A stretch of DNA of 59,616 nucleotides. It comes from Rhodovulum sp. 12E13 (GTDB taxonomy: Bacteria; Pseudomonadota; Alphaproteobacteria; Rhodobacterales; Rhodobacteraceae). Every line of letters begins with the position of its first letter. Position 1 is the stretch's first letter. The stretch covers positions 1 through 59,616 of the forward strand of contig NZ_QPLK01000022.1 in NCBI RefSeq assembly GCF_003340565.1. The letters are read 5' to 3'. A program made the position numbers and the translations under genes. This document shows, one piece after another, positions 43,537-53,249 of the stretch. The notes beneath the pieces were generated by a model. The model saw only the letters and a program-made list of their open reading frames with translations. It had not been told where the DNA came from and did not search any database.

Positions 43537-45437
43537 GATTCCGACCCCGACCGAGTTGTTGCCCGCGCGGCCGACGAGCTGTCGAGGACGGCACCGGCAG
43601 GGCAGGAGAGCCGCCAGGACAGGCCCGCGGGCGCGTAATCGAGAGTGACCTCCCCGCGGGTAGCCGTCTTCACCATGCGGGTCGTCACTTTTGAGCCGAA
43701 GCCCTGTTCCGCGGGCTCCGCGATGGCCGGTCCGCCCCGTTCCTGCCAGTTCAGCGTGAAGCGGGGCTCGTGGCCGACCTCGGCCTCGACGCGCCAAAGC
43801 ACCGAGATGCAGCCGTCCGCATTCGACAGGGCGCCGTACTTGGCGGCGTTGGTGGCAAGTTCGTGCAGGGCCATCCCGAGGGTTTGCGTGGCGTCCGGCA
43901 TCACCGTCACGGGCGGGCCGTCCATCTCGATGCGCGTGCCGAAAAGATCTGAGAAGTGCGCCAGTTGGGCTGCCACCAGATCGGCCAGCGGAACAGTCGT
44001 CCAGTCGTTGTGCACGAGCAGGTCCTGGGCGGCGCCCAGCGCCATCAGACGGTCGCCGAAGCGCGTGGTAAAGTCGGCCGCCCCCGACGCCGCGGTCTGC
44101 CGGGCGATCGACTGGATCAGGCCGAGCATGTTCTTGGAGCGGTGGTTGAGTTCCTGCAGGAGCATCTCGGAGCGCTCCTCCTGCCGCTTCCGCTCGGAGA
44201 TGTCATCGAACAGGATCGCCACACGGCCCGTCTCCGGGGCGTCGATGGGGAAGGCGTAGACATCGAACCAGCGTCCGAGCGTCTCGGACTTCTCCTCGAA
44301 CCGGCGCGGCGCTCCCGTCCGCGCGACGCTCCCGTAGATCTCGTACCAGTGCTCCTCGAGGTCGGGGGCGGCCTCGCGCAGCCAGCGGCCGAGGATCGCC
44401 TCGGGAAAGCCCGTGCACGCATAGAAGGCCGGGTTCGCCTCGACCACCCGGTAGTCGATCAGCCCGTCGGGGGCGTCGAGGCAGACCTCGACGATGCAGA
44501 AGCCTTCGTCGATCGCGTCGAACAGCGCCCGGTAGCGGCCCTCGCTGGCGCGCGAGCGTGCCTCGGCCGCCTCCCGCCGCGTGGTCTCCTGCACCACGGC
44601 GGCGAGCCCAGCGATGCGCCCGCCGACCCGCACGGAAAAGAAATCCTCCTCCCAGTGCCGGATCCGGCCCGGCTCCGCCGGGGTCTCGCCGCTGATCTGA
44701 ACGCCTCGCCAAGGCTTGCCGGTCTCGAGCACCCGGCGCCACTCCTCGTAGAGCGCTTCGTAATCGGCAAGGTCGGGCAGGATCTCGTCGGGGCGCCGGC
44801 CGAGATGCGCTTCGACCGGCAGGCCGTTGATCGCCGCAAGCGCCGGATTGATGTGGACGAAGCGGAAATCGGCATCCCAGATCCCGAGCCCGACCTCTGC
44901 GCCTTCGAACAGCGACTCCAGCATGGCCGCCTTCGCGGACAGACCGGCAGCTGAACCAGGTTCGGTCGACGCAACGGGCTGGCCGCAGCGGCCGTGCGGC
45001 TGCGCCGCACCGTCGTCTGGCCGCGTGCCCCCCAGCGTGTCGGCCAGGATGACGCCGCCGTCGAGCATGTCGGTGACGTCGACATTGAGGCCGCGGATCC
45101 GGCGGACGTTGCCCGCCGGGTCGCGCTCGATCGCGCCGCGGTCGAGGATCACGCGCACCGCCCCGTCCGGGCGGACGATCCGGAAGCTGTGACTGTAGTC
45201 GGCGGCGTCGGCCCCGAGAAAGGCCGACGTTTCGGCCTCGACGCGCACACGGTCGTCGGGATGGATCAGGCCGGTGAAATCCCGCTCGCTCTGCGGAGCC
45301 GCCTCGAGACCATAAAGGTGGACAAGTTCGGGCGACCAGGCCAACCGGTCTTCCGACGGGCACCATTCATAGGTACCCGCCTGCCATTCAAGTGCGACCT
45401 TTGCAGCCCCCTCAAGGGCTGCCCTGTCCGTGGGCAT
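43533..45437 (-). CDS. Multi-PAS HWE sensor histidine kinase
   Basis: A 634-residue cytoplasmic kinase. Three PAS/PAC regions (about 15-120, 170-295, 300-430) precede the HWE core: LLQELNHRSKNMLGLIQSIA (phospho-His), GMALHELATNAAKYGALS (N-box) and NWQERGG (W-x-E). No LOV cysteine motif and no membrane segment, so it senses a soluble signal or redox/ligand via PAS. It converges on the receiver gene with a 4-base overlap. Confidence 0.93.
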   Translation of the reverse strand: MPTDRAALEGAAKVALEWQAGTYEWCPSEDRLAWSPELVHLYGLEAAPQSERDFTGLIHPDDRVRVEAETSAFLGADAADYSHSFRIVRPDGAVRVILDRGAIERDPAGNVRRIRGLNVDVTDMLDGGVILADTLGGTRPDDGAAQPHGRCGQPVASTEPGSAAGLSAKAAMLESLFEGAEVGLGIWDADFRFVHINPALAAINGLPVEAHLGRRPDEILPDLADYEALYEEWRRVLETGKPWRGVQISGETPAEPGRIRHWEEDFFSVRVGGRIAGLAAVVQETTRREAAEARSRASEGRYRALFDAIDEGFCIVEVCLDAPDGLIDYRVVEANPAFYACTGFPEAILGRWLREAAPDLEEHWYEIYGSVARTGAPRRFEEKSETLGRWFDVYAFPIDAPETGRVAILFDDISERKRQEERSEMLLQELNHRSKNMLGLIQSIARQTAASGAADFTTRFGDRLMALGAAQDLLVHNDWTTVPLADLVAAQLAHFSDLFGTRIEMDGPPVTVMPDATQTLGMALHELATNAAKYGALSNADGCISVLWRVEAEVGHEPRFTLNWQERGGPAIAEPAEQGFGSKVTTRMVKTATRGEVTLDYAPAGLSWRLSCPAGAVLDSSSAARATTRSGSES

Positions 45438-45591
45438 GACGACCCCCGTCCAGCATTTCCGGCTGACGGCCAGTTTGAATCATCGAACCGACGATGCCAA
45501 GGGCTCGCGCCCCTGCAGGCGGTCGGATCAGCAAGGTGTCGGTCGGGAGAGCCGCGGGGCTGCGGCCCTTCCGTGGAAGCCAAGAAGGGCG

Positions 45592-45800
45592 CTAAGAGCG
45601 CCTTTTGCCGAAGCGGGAGCGGTCCGCAGGCGCGAACCACGTGCCCACCTGCCTTTCGATGGCTCTCCCCACCCGGAACACCGTTGCGTCATCGAAGGTA
45701 CGCCCGACGATTTGGATGACGGTGATCCCTGTCAGTCCCGGTCCAAGCCTTGGAAAGCGCTCCCGGCACGGGGTCCCTATAGGCGCCGGTAGAGATCTCG
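45592..45800 (-). pseudogene. Amidase (GatA-like signature family) C-terminal remnant
   Basis: The frame reads SLPAPIGTP, then GLTGITVIQIVGRTFDDATV and FRVGRAIER before TAG 45592..45594. This is the C-terminal G(L/V)P-x-G-x-Q-(I/V)-VGR-x-(F/Y)-D-(D/E) pattern of amidase-signature enzymes. The rest of the gene, including the Ser-Ser-Lys triad, is missing. It lies next to the insertion-element end at 45850..45969, which may mark the breakpoint. Confidence 0.65.
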
Positions 45801-45849
45801 CGATTGCCTCGAAAATGCTGCGTCTTCAAATGCTTGCGGCCAAGTAAGG

Positions 45850-45969
45850 TGGGTTGCCAGTTCAGAGCCGATCCTCACGAAACCGGCCTGAGGACCACTG
45901 TCGTGGCAAGATTGCCGCCTCAGGGCAAGCAATATCAATCGCTTAGACGACTAACTGATGAGCTTCGGC
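45850..45969 (+). mobile_element. 3' end of an unidentified insertion element, copy B
   Basis: Reads in frame to ILTKPA-TGA (45889..45891), then 41 bases to the 16-base core CAATATCAATCGCTTA (45930..45945) and on to CTTCGGC (45963..45969). Same layout and orientation as copy A at 1..126, with roughly two thirds identity outside the core. Not assigned to a family. Confidence 0.45.
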
Positions 45970-45989
45970 TTGCCGTCCTTCGCCTTTCT

Positions 45990-48428
45990 TCAGGCGCGCA
46001 TCCGCGCGTGGGTCGGATCGTAGAGCGGCCGCAGGCTCGGCCGGGCGGGGATACGTGCGCCGCCGATCTCGATCTCGTAGCGCGCGGCGAGCAGCTCGGG
46101 CGCCGTCTCGCCGGCGCAGGGGACGTAGCCGAGCGCGATGGCACCGCCGAGGGCATGGCCATAATTGCCCGATGTGACGATCGACACGATCCGCCCGTCG
46201 CGCACGATCGCCTCGTTGTGAAAGACCATCGCGGCGGGGTCCTCCAGCCGGAACTGGAGCAGGCGGCGGGAGAGGCCGGCCTGCTTGCGCCGCAGCACGG
46301 CGTCACGGCCGAGGAAATCGCCCTTGTCCGTCTTCACCGCGAAGCCGAGGCCGGCCTCGAGTACGTGATCCTCGTCGGTGACGTCGTGGCCGAAATGGCG
46401 AAAGCCTTTCTCGATCCGGCAGGAATCGAGCGCGTGCATCCCGCAGAGCGTCAGGTCGTCGCCGCCGGCCTCGGTCAGCGCCTCGTAGACATGGGCCGCC
46501 TGATCGGCGCTGACGTAGAGTTCCCAGCCGAGTTCGCCCACGTAGCTGACGCGATGTGCTCGGGCGAGGCCCATGCCCACCTCGATCTCGCGTGCCGTGC
46601 CGAAGGGGTGGGCGGCATTCGAAAGGTCGGCGGGGCTGACGCGGGCCAGCACCTCGCGCGCCCGCGGCCCCATCACGGCCAGCACCGCCTCGGCGGCGGT
46701 GACATCGGTGATCACGGCGAAGGCGTCGCCCACATGGCGGCGCAGCCACGCCATGTCGCGCACCACGCAGGCGGCGGGGACGACGAGCAGGAAGGCCGTC
46801 TCGGACAGGCGCGTCACGGTCAGGTCGCTCTCGATCCCGCCCCGCGCGTTCAGCATCTGGGTATAGACGATCCGGCCCGGCGCAACGTCCACGTCGTTGC
46901 CGCAGACCCGCTGCAGGAAGGCGCAGGCGTCGTGCCCCTCGACCCGGATCTTGCCAAAGGATGACAGGTCGAACAGGCCCGCCCCCTCGCGCACGGCCCT
47001 ATGCTCGGCCCGCTGGTTGGCGAACCAGTTCTGCCCGGCCCAGTCGTAGCGGTATTCCCGCTCCTGCCCCGGCGCGGCGAACCAGTTGGCCCGCTCCCAC
47101 CCGGCAGCCACGCCGAACACCGCGCCGCGCTCCCTCAGATGCGCGTGCAGAGGCGAGCGACGCACGCCGCGCGCGGTCTCGGGCTGCCGGTGGGGGTAGT
47201 GATCGGCGTAGAGCAGGCCGAGCGTTTCGCTGACGCGCTCGCGCAGGTAGCGTCGATTGCGCTGGAAGGGCTGGGCGCGGCGGATGTCGACATCCCACAG
47301 ATCGAAGGGCGGGTGGCCCGCGTCGATCCACTGGGCGAGCGCCATGCCCGCGCCCCCCGACGAGACGATGCCGATGGAATTGTAGCCGGCCGCAACCCAG
47401 TAGCCGGGCAACTCCGGCGCCTCGCCGAGGTAATACATGTCGTCGGGGGTGAAGCTTTCGGGGCCGTTGAAGAAGGTGTGGATGCCGGCGGTCTGGAACA
47501 TCGGCATCCGGTGCATCGCCGTCTCGAGAATCGGCTCGAAATGGGCGAAATCCTCGGGCAGCGCGTCGAACTCGAAATCCTGCGGTATCCCGTCCGTCCC
47601 CCAGGGCTTGGCGCGGGGCTCGAAGGCCCCGAGCAGCATCTTGCCGGCGTCTTCCTTTTAATAGGCGCACTCGTCGGGCACGCGCAGGGTGGGCAGGGCG
47701 CCAAGGCCGTCGATCGGCTCGGTCAGGAGGTAGAAATGCTCGCAGGCGTGAAGCGGCAGCGTCACGCCCGAGCGCGCGGCGAGGTCGCGCCCCCACATGC
47801 CACCGCAATTGATCACGACGTCGGTGGCGATGCGGCCCGTCTCGCCGTTCGCCTGCCAGTCCACCCCAGTCACCCGCCGCCCGTCATGGGCGACGTCGGT
47901 CATGGTTACCCCCTCCAGAACGGTCACGCCGGCCATCCGCGCACCCTTGGCCAGCGCCATGGCGATGTTGGCCGGGTCGCCCTGCCCGTCGCCCGGCAGA
48001 TGCACGCCGCCGATCACGTCGCCGACCTCGAGGTGCGGATAGAGCGCCTTCACCTCGCCCGGCGTCACCAGCTCAGCCTCGACGCCGAAGGTATGGGCGA
48101 GGGTCGCCTGCCGGCGCAGCTCCTCCCACCTGTGCTCGGTCAGCGCCACCGAGATCGAGCCCGACAGGCGCAGGCCGGTGGCGACGCCCGTTTCGTCCTC
48201 CAGCCGCGCGTAGAGCTCGGCGGAGTATTTGGCGAGCCGCGTGAGGTTCCGGCTGGGGCGAAGCTGCCCGATCAGCCCGGCGGCGTGCCACGTGGTGCCG
48301 CAGGTCAGCCGCCGCCGTTCCAGCAGCACCACGTCGGACCAGCCGAGCCTGGCCAGGTGGTAGGCGACCGAGCAGCCAGACACGCCACCGCCGATGACGA
48401 CGGCGCGGGCGTGGGCGGGGGGCGTCAT
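45990..48428 (-). pseudogene. FAD-dependent DMGDH/sarcosine-dehydrogenase-type gene with one nonsense codon
   Basis: The reading frame spans about 812 codons and is broken only by TAA at 47658..47660, where ECAY-stop-KEDAGKM would normally read with Tyr (TAC). The N-terminal part (ATG 48428) has the FAD motif AVVIGGGVSGCSVAYHL and TWHAAGL. The C-terminal part has the linker PEDFAHFEPI and a GcvT-like folate domain (DLSSFGKIRVEG, YVGELGWELY). Intact relatives demethylate N-methyl amines. It lies 4 bases after tpa, so it belongs to the taurine cluster; an N-methyltaurine role is a guess. Downstream in-frame ATGs might allow a separate C-terminal product. Confidence 0.85.
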
Positions 48429-48432
48429 CGCC

Positions 48433-49812
48433 TCAGCCGAAGACGCGGGTCAGCGCGCCGTCCACCGCCTCGGTGATCCGGTCGATGTCATCGTCCGTGG
48501 CAATGAGGGAGGGCGAGAAGGTGAGCGTGTTGTTGTAGCCCGGCAGCGAACGGTTGGTCGCCCCGATGATGACACCCTGCGCCATGCAGTGGGCCACCAC
48601 CGCCTGCACCTGCTTCTCCGACGCGGGCTCCTTCGTGGCGCGGTCGGCCACCAGTTCCGCCCCGCAGAACAGGCCCTTGCCGCGCACGTCGCCCACGACG
48701 CGGTGCTTTTCCTTAAGCGCGGCCAGGTTCGCCATCAGCCGCGCGCCCATCGCCGTGCAGTTCGCCAGCAGTCCCTCTTCCTCGATGATCGCCATGTTCT
48801 CGATGGCGGCCGCCGGCCCGGCTGTGCAGCCCCCGAAGGTGGAGATGTCGCGGAAGTAGTCGAGCGGGTCCTCGGGGGCGTCCTTGAAAAGGCTGAACAC
48901 TTCCTCGGTCGTCACGAGGCAGGCGATGGCGGCGTAGCCCGAGGCGACGCCCTTGGCCATGGTCACGAAATCGGGCTTCACCCCGTAATGCTGGTAGCCG
49001 AACCACTCCCCGGTGCGGCCCACCCCGCACACCACCTCGTCGATATGCAGAAGCACGTCGTATTTCCGGCAGATCTCCTGCACCCGCTCCCAGTAGCCCT
49101 CGGGCGGGACGATCACGCCGCCCCCGGCGGTGATAGGCTCGAGGCAGAGCGCGCCTACCGTGTCGGGTCCCTCGCGCAGGATCACCTCCTCGATGGCGTC
49201 CGCGGCGCGCTCGCCGTAGTTCGCCACGTCCCATTGCGCGCGGTATTCGAGGCAATGCGGCACGGGCACGAAGCCGGGCGTGTAGGGGCCGTATTGCGCG
49301 TTGCGCTCGGGCTGGCCGCCGGCCGAGAGGGCGGTGATCGTCGTGCCGTGGTAGTCGCGCTCGCGGTAGAGGATCTTGTGCTTGCGCCCGCCATGCCGCT
49401 TGTGGGCGATCTGGCGGATCATCTTGAAGGCCTTCTCGTTCGCCTCCGACCCCGAATTGGTGTAGTAGACGCGGGACAGGCCCGGCATCTTCTCCACGAG
49501 CATCGCGGCAAAGCGCGCGCCGGGGATCGAGCCGGCGGAGTTCGCAAAATAGTTCATCTGGATCAGCTGGTCGCGCACGGCGTTGGCGATGCGCTCGCGC
49601 CCGTAGCCCACGTTCACCGTCCAGACGCCGCCCGAGACGGCGTCGAGATGTTCCTTGCCGGTGGCGTCCCATACGCGCATGCCCCGGCCCTCGACCATGA
49701 TGCGGGGTGCGGCGGTCTCGAAGGGCGCGTGCTGGATCAGGTGGTGCCACAGATGCGCCCGGTCGGCCTCGATCACTTCGGTCAGGTCGTTCGGGCTGAA
49801 GGCCGTGTTCAT
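48433..49812 (-). CDS. tpa: Taurine--pyruvate aminotransferase
   Basis: A 459-residue class III aminotransferase with PLP lysine in VTMAKGVASGY, NSGSEANEKAFKMIR and ERDYHGTTITALSAGG. Class III enzymes also include beta-alanine and omega-amino transaminases. Taurine is favoured here by the adjacent tauABC, tauR and xsc. It makes sulfoacetaldehyde from taurine and alanine from pyruvate. Divergent from tauA, sharing the TauR-type repeats. Confidence 0.9.
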   Translation of the reverse strand: MNTAFSPNDLTEVIEADRAHLWHHLIQHAPFETAAPRIMVEGRGMRVWDATGKEHLDAVSGGVWTVNVGYGRERIANAVRDQLIQMNYFANSAGSIPGARFAAMLVEKMPGLSRVYYTNSGSEANEKAFKMIRQIAHKRHGGRKHKILYRERDYHGTTITALSAGGQPERNAQYGPYTPGFVPVPHCLEYRAQWDVANYGERAADAIEEVILREGPDTVGALCLEPITAGGGVIVPPEGYWERVQEICRKYDVLLHIDEVVCGVGRTGEWFGYQHYGVKPDFVTMAKGVASGYAAIACLVTTEEVFSLFKDAPEDPLDYFRDISTFGGCTAGPAAAIENMAIIEEEGLLANCTAMGARLMANLAALKEKHRVVGDVRGKGLFCGAELVADRATKEPASEKQVQAVVAHCMAQGVIIGATNRSLPGYNNTLTFSPSLIATDDDIDRITEAVDGALTRVFG

Positions 49813-49953
49813 CGCTCACTCCGCAGGATGCGGCCCGCCCCGCTGGCCGGCCGATCCGCAAACTGCTCAAAGCCGAGGCGACTGAATAGCGCCAGATCCC
49901 GGCCATTGATCAGGCCAGTGACGCCGCAAGGCGGGTCGGCGCGCGGATTCTCC

Positions 49954-49986
49954 CTGGACTTACGGGATTTGTGGAATCTGGACCTA
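49954..49986. promoter_or_regulatory. TauR-type direct repeats between tpa and tauA
   Basis: CTGGACTTA (49954..49962) and CTGGACCTA (49978..49986) are direct repeats with starts 24 bases apart. From memory they match the CTGGACYTAA repeats described for the MocR-type regulator TauR of Rhodobacter capsulatus. A TATAGT at 50009..50014 is a plausible -10 for tauA with no good -35, as expected for an activated promoter. TauR itself is encoded at 54594. Confidence 0.7.
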
Positions 49987-50072
49987 TGTGGCGTGAAAAC
50001 TCGCTCGCTATAGTCTTCCTGTCCAAAAGGACCGGCCCGAGCGGCCGGCCGAAAAAGAACAGGGAGACTTCG

Positions 50073-51074
50073 ATGACGCTGAAAGCCCGCATTCTGGGGA
50101 CGGTCGCCGGCGCCGCCGCCCTCGCCGCAAGCACCGTCCAGGCGCAGGACGGCATCACCGTCGCCTATTTCCTCGAATGGCCGATGCCGTTCCAGTACGC
50201 CAAGGCCGAGGGCATGTACGAAGAGGCGATGGGCATCCCGATCAACTGGGTGTCGTTCGACACCGGCACGGCGATGTCGGCGGCGATGGCCTCGGGCGAC
50301 GTGCAGATGGCCGTCAGCCAGGGCGTGCCACCCTTCGTGGTCGCCACCTCCGCGGGGCAGGACCTGAAGATCCTCGACGTGGCCGTCAGCTACTCCGACA
50401 ACGACAACTGCGTGGTGCGGACCGAGCTGGAAATCGACAAGACCAACGCGGGCGACCTCGAGGGCAAGCGCGTTGGCGTGCCGATCGGCACCGCGGCGCA
50501 TTACGGCTTCCTGGCGCAGATGAACCATTTCGGCGTCGACATCTCGACGATGGAGATCGTCGACATGGCGCCGCCCGATGGTGCGGCCGCCTTCGCGCAG
50601 GGCAGCCTCGACATGGTGTGCGGCTGGGGGGGCGCCCTGCGCCGGATGAAAGAGCACGGCAACGTCCTGCTGACGGGCGCCGAGAAGGAAGAGCTGGGCA
50701 TCCTTGTCTTCGACGTCACCAGCGCGCCGGCCGATTTCGTCGCCGAGAATCCCGATCTCGTCTCGCAGTTCCTCGCCGTGACGGCGCAGGCCAACGAGAT
50801 GTGGAACTCGGGCGAGCACACCGACGAGATGCTGCCGGTGATCGCGCAGGACGCCGGCATGGACCTCGACGCGACCGAGGCCACCATCGAGACCTTCGTG
50901 TTCCCCGGGGTCTCCGAGCAGCTGTCCGAGAAGTGGCTCGGCGGCGGCGCCGGCAGCTTCATGGACGGGGTGGCGCAGGTCTTCCTCGACGCCGGCTCGA
51001 TCGACGGCAAGCTCGACAGCTACGCCGAGACGGTCAACATCGAGCCGCTGCAGGCGGTCGCCGACGGCATGTGA
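50073..51074 (+). CDS. tauA: Taurine ABC transporter substrate-binding protein
   Basis: A 333-residue periplasmic binding protein of the TauA/SsuA/NrtA group, signal about 1-24 (TVAGAAALAASTVQA), with VAYFLEWPMPFQYAK and VGVPIGTAAHYGFLAQ. Start ATG 50073 follows AGGGAGA. It begins the plus-strand unit tauA-tauB-tauC-hisD-like-tauR and delivers taurine to TauBC. Confidence 0.9.
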   Translation: MTLKARILGTVAGAAALAASTVQAQDGITVAYFLEWPMPFQYAKAEGMYEEAMGIPINWVSFDTGTAMSAAMASGDVQMAVSQGVPPFVVATSAGQDLKILDVAVSYSDNDNCVVRTELEIDKTNAGDLEGKRVGVPIGTAAHYGFLAQMNHFGVDISTMEIVDMAPPDGAAAFAQGSLDMVCGWGGALRRMKEHGNVLLTGAEKEELGILVFDVTSAPADFVAENPDLVSQFLAVTAQANEMWNSGEHTDEMLPVIAQDAGMDLDATEATIETFVFPGVSEQLSEKWLGGGAGSFMDGVAQVFLDAGSIDGKLDSYAETVNIEPLQAVADGM

Positions 51075-51101
51075 GCCCGGCCTGCGCGGCCGAAACCTGA
51101 C

Positions 51102-51129
51102 GGGGCGGTCCGGCTTTCCGGGCCGCCCC
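51102..51129 (+). terminator. Intercistronic hairpin after tauA
   Basis: GGGGCGGTCCGG (51102..51113) pairs with CCGGGCCGCCCC (51118..51129), 12 bp with one G-T pair and a CTTT loop, between tauA and tauB. Probably keeps tauA message in excess over tauBC. Confidence 0.5.
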
Positions 51130-51134
51130 TGACC

Positions 51135-51959
51135 ATGACAGCGGGAGGCATCGTGTCCGGGCTCGAGATCAAACACCTGTCGATGCGCTTCGACCTGCCC
51201 AACGGGTCCTGGGTGCAGGCGCTCCACGACGTGTCGCTGTCGATCGCCGAGGGCGAGATCATCTCGGTTCTGGGTCCCTCGGGCTGCGGCAAGACCACCC
51301 TTCTCAACATCGTCGCGGGCTTTCTCGCCCCCACCTCCGGCTCGGTCGAGATCAACGGCCACACAGTGAGGGGGCCGGCCGCCGAGCGGGGGATGGTGTT
51401 CCAGAAGGGCGCGCTGTTCGAGTGGATGAACGTGCGCGAGAACGTCGATTTCGGCCCCCGGATGAAGGGGATGCCCCGGGCCGAGCGCGACAGGATCTCC
51501 GATCACCTGCTCGAGATCGTCGGGCTGCGCGACTTCAAGGACAAGGCGGTCTATGAGCTGTCCGGCGGAATGCAGCAGCGCGTGGCCCTTGCCCGCTGCC
51601 TTGCTAACGACCCCGACGTGATCCTGATGGACGAGCCTCTGGGCGCGCTGGACGCTCTGACGCGCGAGAAGATGCAGGGGCTGGTTCTCAAGCTTTGGAA
51701 GGAGACTGGCAAGACGGTGATCCTGATCACCCATTCGGTCGAGGAGGCGCTGCTTCTCGGCGAGCGGCTGATCGTCATGGCGCCGCGCCCCGGCCGCATC
51801 CACGAGATCTATAATCTGCCCTTCGCGGATGCCGGCGTGGGCGCCGACCTGCGCGAGGTCAAGAAAGACCCCGCCTTCGGCGAAAAGCGCGAGGAGATCC
51901 TGGGCATGATCTGGGAAATGGAGGAAGAGATCATGGGCCGCGCGGAGGCGGCGGAATGA
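51135..51959 (+). CDS. tauB: Taurine ABC transporter ATPase
   Basis: A 274-residue ATPase with Walker A GPSGCGKTT, Q-loop VFQKGALFEW, signature LSGGMQQR, Walker B VILMDEPLGALDALTRE and switch ITHSVEEA, as in TauB/SsuB/NrtD proteins. Its stop overlaps tauC by 4 bases. Confidence 0.93.
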   Translation: MTAGGIVSGLEIKHLSMRFDLPNGSWVQALHDVSLSIAEGEIISVLGPSGCGKTTLLNIVAGFLAPTSGSVEINGHTVRGPAAERGMVFQKGALFEWMNVRENVDFGPRMKGMPRAERDRISDHLLEIVGLRDFKDKAVYELSGGMQQRVALARCLANDPDVILMDEPLGALDALTREKMQGLVLKLWKETGKTVILITHSVEEALLLGERLIVMAPRPGRIHEIYNLPFADAGVGADLREVKKDPAFGEKREEILGMIWEMEEEIMGRAEAAE

Positions 51960-53218
51960 CCCTGCTTCTGTTCTACGCCGCGCTGTTCGCGCTGTCCTTC
52001 GCCGTTGTCTACGCGGCCCGGCGCCTCGCCACCCAGCGGCAGGATTTCACCAGCCTCAAGACCGTGACCTTCGGCGACGAGAGCGCGGTGCGCCCCGACC
52101 GCGCCGCCTCGATCATCTCGGTGATCGCGATCTTCCTGATCTGGGGCGCCTTCACCGGTTCGCGGCTGGTGCCGGTCCACGTGCCGGGGCCGTTCCAGGG
52201 CCTGACCGAGTTCACCTACACCGCCGAGAACGAAGCAGGCGAGCAGGACACCGCCATCGTGCGCGTCCTCGTCCACGAGGTGGGGCGCGACCCCGACCCG
52301 CCCGAGATCGAGCCCGGCGACGGTTTCGCGCGGAACGACACCGCGGTGGTCGGCATGTGGCGCAGCGAGTTGATCCGTGCCCAGGCCAACGACGGCGGCG
52401 AGGACGAGGAGGTGCGCATCGTCGCCGTCGCCGGGCAGCCCATCGAGCCCGATCGGACGGTCGAGGTGCCCAACGGCACGGTGACGATGAGCGGGCGCGG
52501 CTCGCTAAACTTCGCCCCCGCGACGGGCATGCAGATGGAGCCGATCTGGCTGCCTGCGCCCGAGACGGTGGTGGCGCGCTTCTTCGAGATCGCCTCGAAC
52601 GGCTATCAGAACTTCACTCTGTGGCAGCATCTGGGATGGTCGCTGCTGCGCGTGGTGGTGGGCTTCCTTCTGGGCGCGGCGGTCGGCATTCCGCTCGGCT
52701 ACGCGATGGGCCTGTCGGGGTGGTTCCGCGGCTGGTTCGACCCGATCGTGGAGTTCATGCGCCCGGTCCCGCCGCTCGCGCTGATCCCGCTGGTGATCAT
52801 CTGGTTCGGCATCTGGGAGACGGGCAAGATCGTGCTGCTGTTCCTCGCCGCGCTGTGGATCATGATCATCTCGGCGCGGGCGGGGGTATCGGGCGTCAAC
52901 ATCACCAAGATCCACGCGGCCTACTCGCTCGGCGCCTCGAAATGGCAGATCATGCGCCACGTGATCGTGCCCAACTCGCTTCCCGAGATCTTTACCGGCG
53001 CGCGGGTGGCGATGGGGGTCTGCTGGGGCACGGTCGTCGCGGCAGAGCTCGTGGCCGCGCAGAAGGGGGCGGGGATGATGATCATCGCCGCATCCAAGTT
53101 CCAGCTTACCGACATCGTGATATTGGGTATCGTCCTGATCGGTATCATCGGCTATTCCATCGATATCCTGATGCGCCGGGCCGAGGCGTGGCTGGTGCCC
53201 TGGAAGGGACGCGCCTGA
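51956..53218 (+). CDS. tauC: Taurine ABC transporter permease with a large periplasmic insertion
   Basis: A 420-residue permease; TauC-type proteins usually have about 270 residues. After a hydrophobic N-terminus (3-21) and a second span (about 52-67) there is an extra, acidic, roughly 120-residue soluble segment (about 75-196). The usual WLPAPETV, TLWQHLGWSLLR, FMRPVPPLALIPLVIIWFG and EAA-type SLGASKWQIM follow. Topology puts the insertion in the periplasm, where TauA docks. Confidence 0.9.
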   Translation: MTLLLFYAALFALSFAVVYAARRLATQRQDFTSLKTVTFGDESAVRPDRAASIISVIAIFLIWGAFTGSRLVPVHVPGPFQGLTEFTYTAENEAGEQDTAIVRVLVHEVGRDPDPPEIEPGDGFARNDTAVVGMWRSELIRAQANDGGEDEEVRIVAVAGQPIEPDRTVEVPNGTVTMSGRGSLNFAPATGMQMEPIWLPAPETVVARFFEIASNGYQNFTLWQHLGWSLLRVVVGFLLGAAVGIPLGYAMGLSGWFRGWFDPIVEFMRPVPPLALIPLVIIWFGIWETGKIVLLFLAALWIMIISARAGVSGVNITKIHAAYSLGASKWQIMRHVIVPNSLPEIFTGARVAMGVCWGTVVAAELVAAQKGAGMMIIAASKFQLTDIVILGIVLIGIIGYSIDILMRRAEAWLVPWKGRA

Positions 53219-53249
53219 GGCCGGCAGGAATGGGGAGCGGAGCCGGGCC

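Noticed and set aside
43533-45437. LOV photosensor domain
   Set aside because: No GxNCRFLQ-type cysteine motif in any PAS domain, despite closeness to the rhodopsin.
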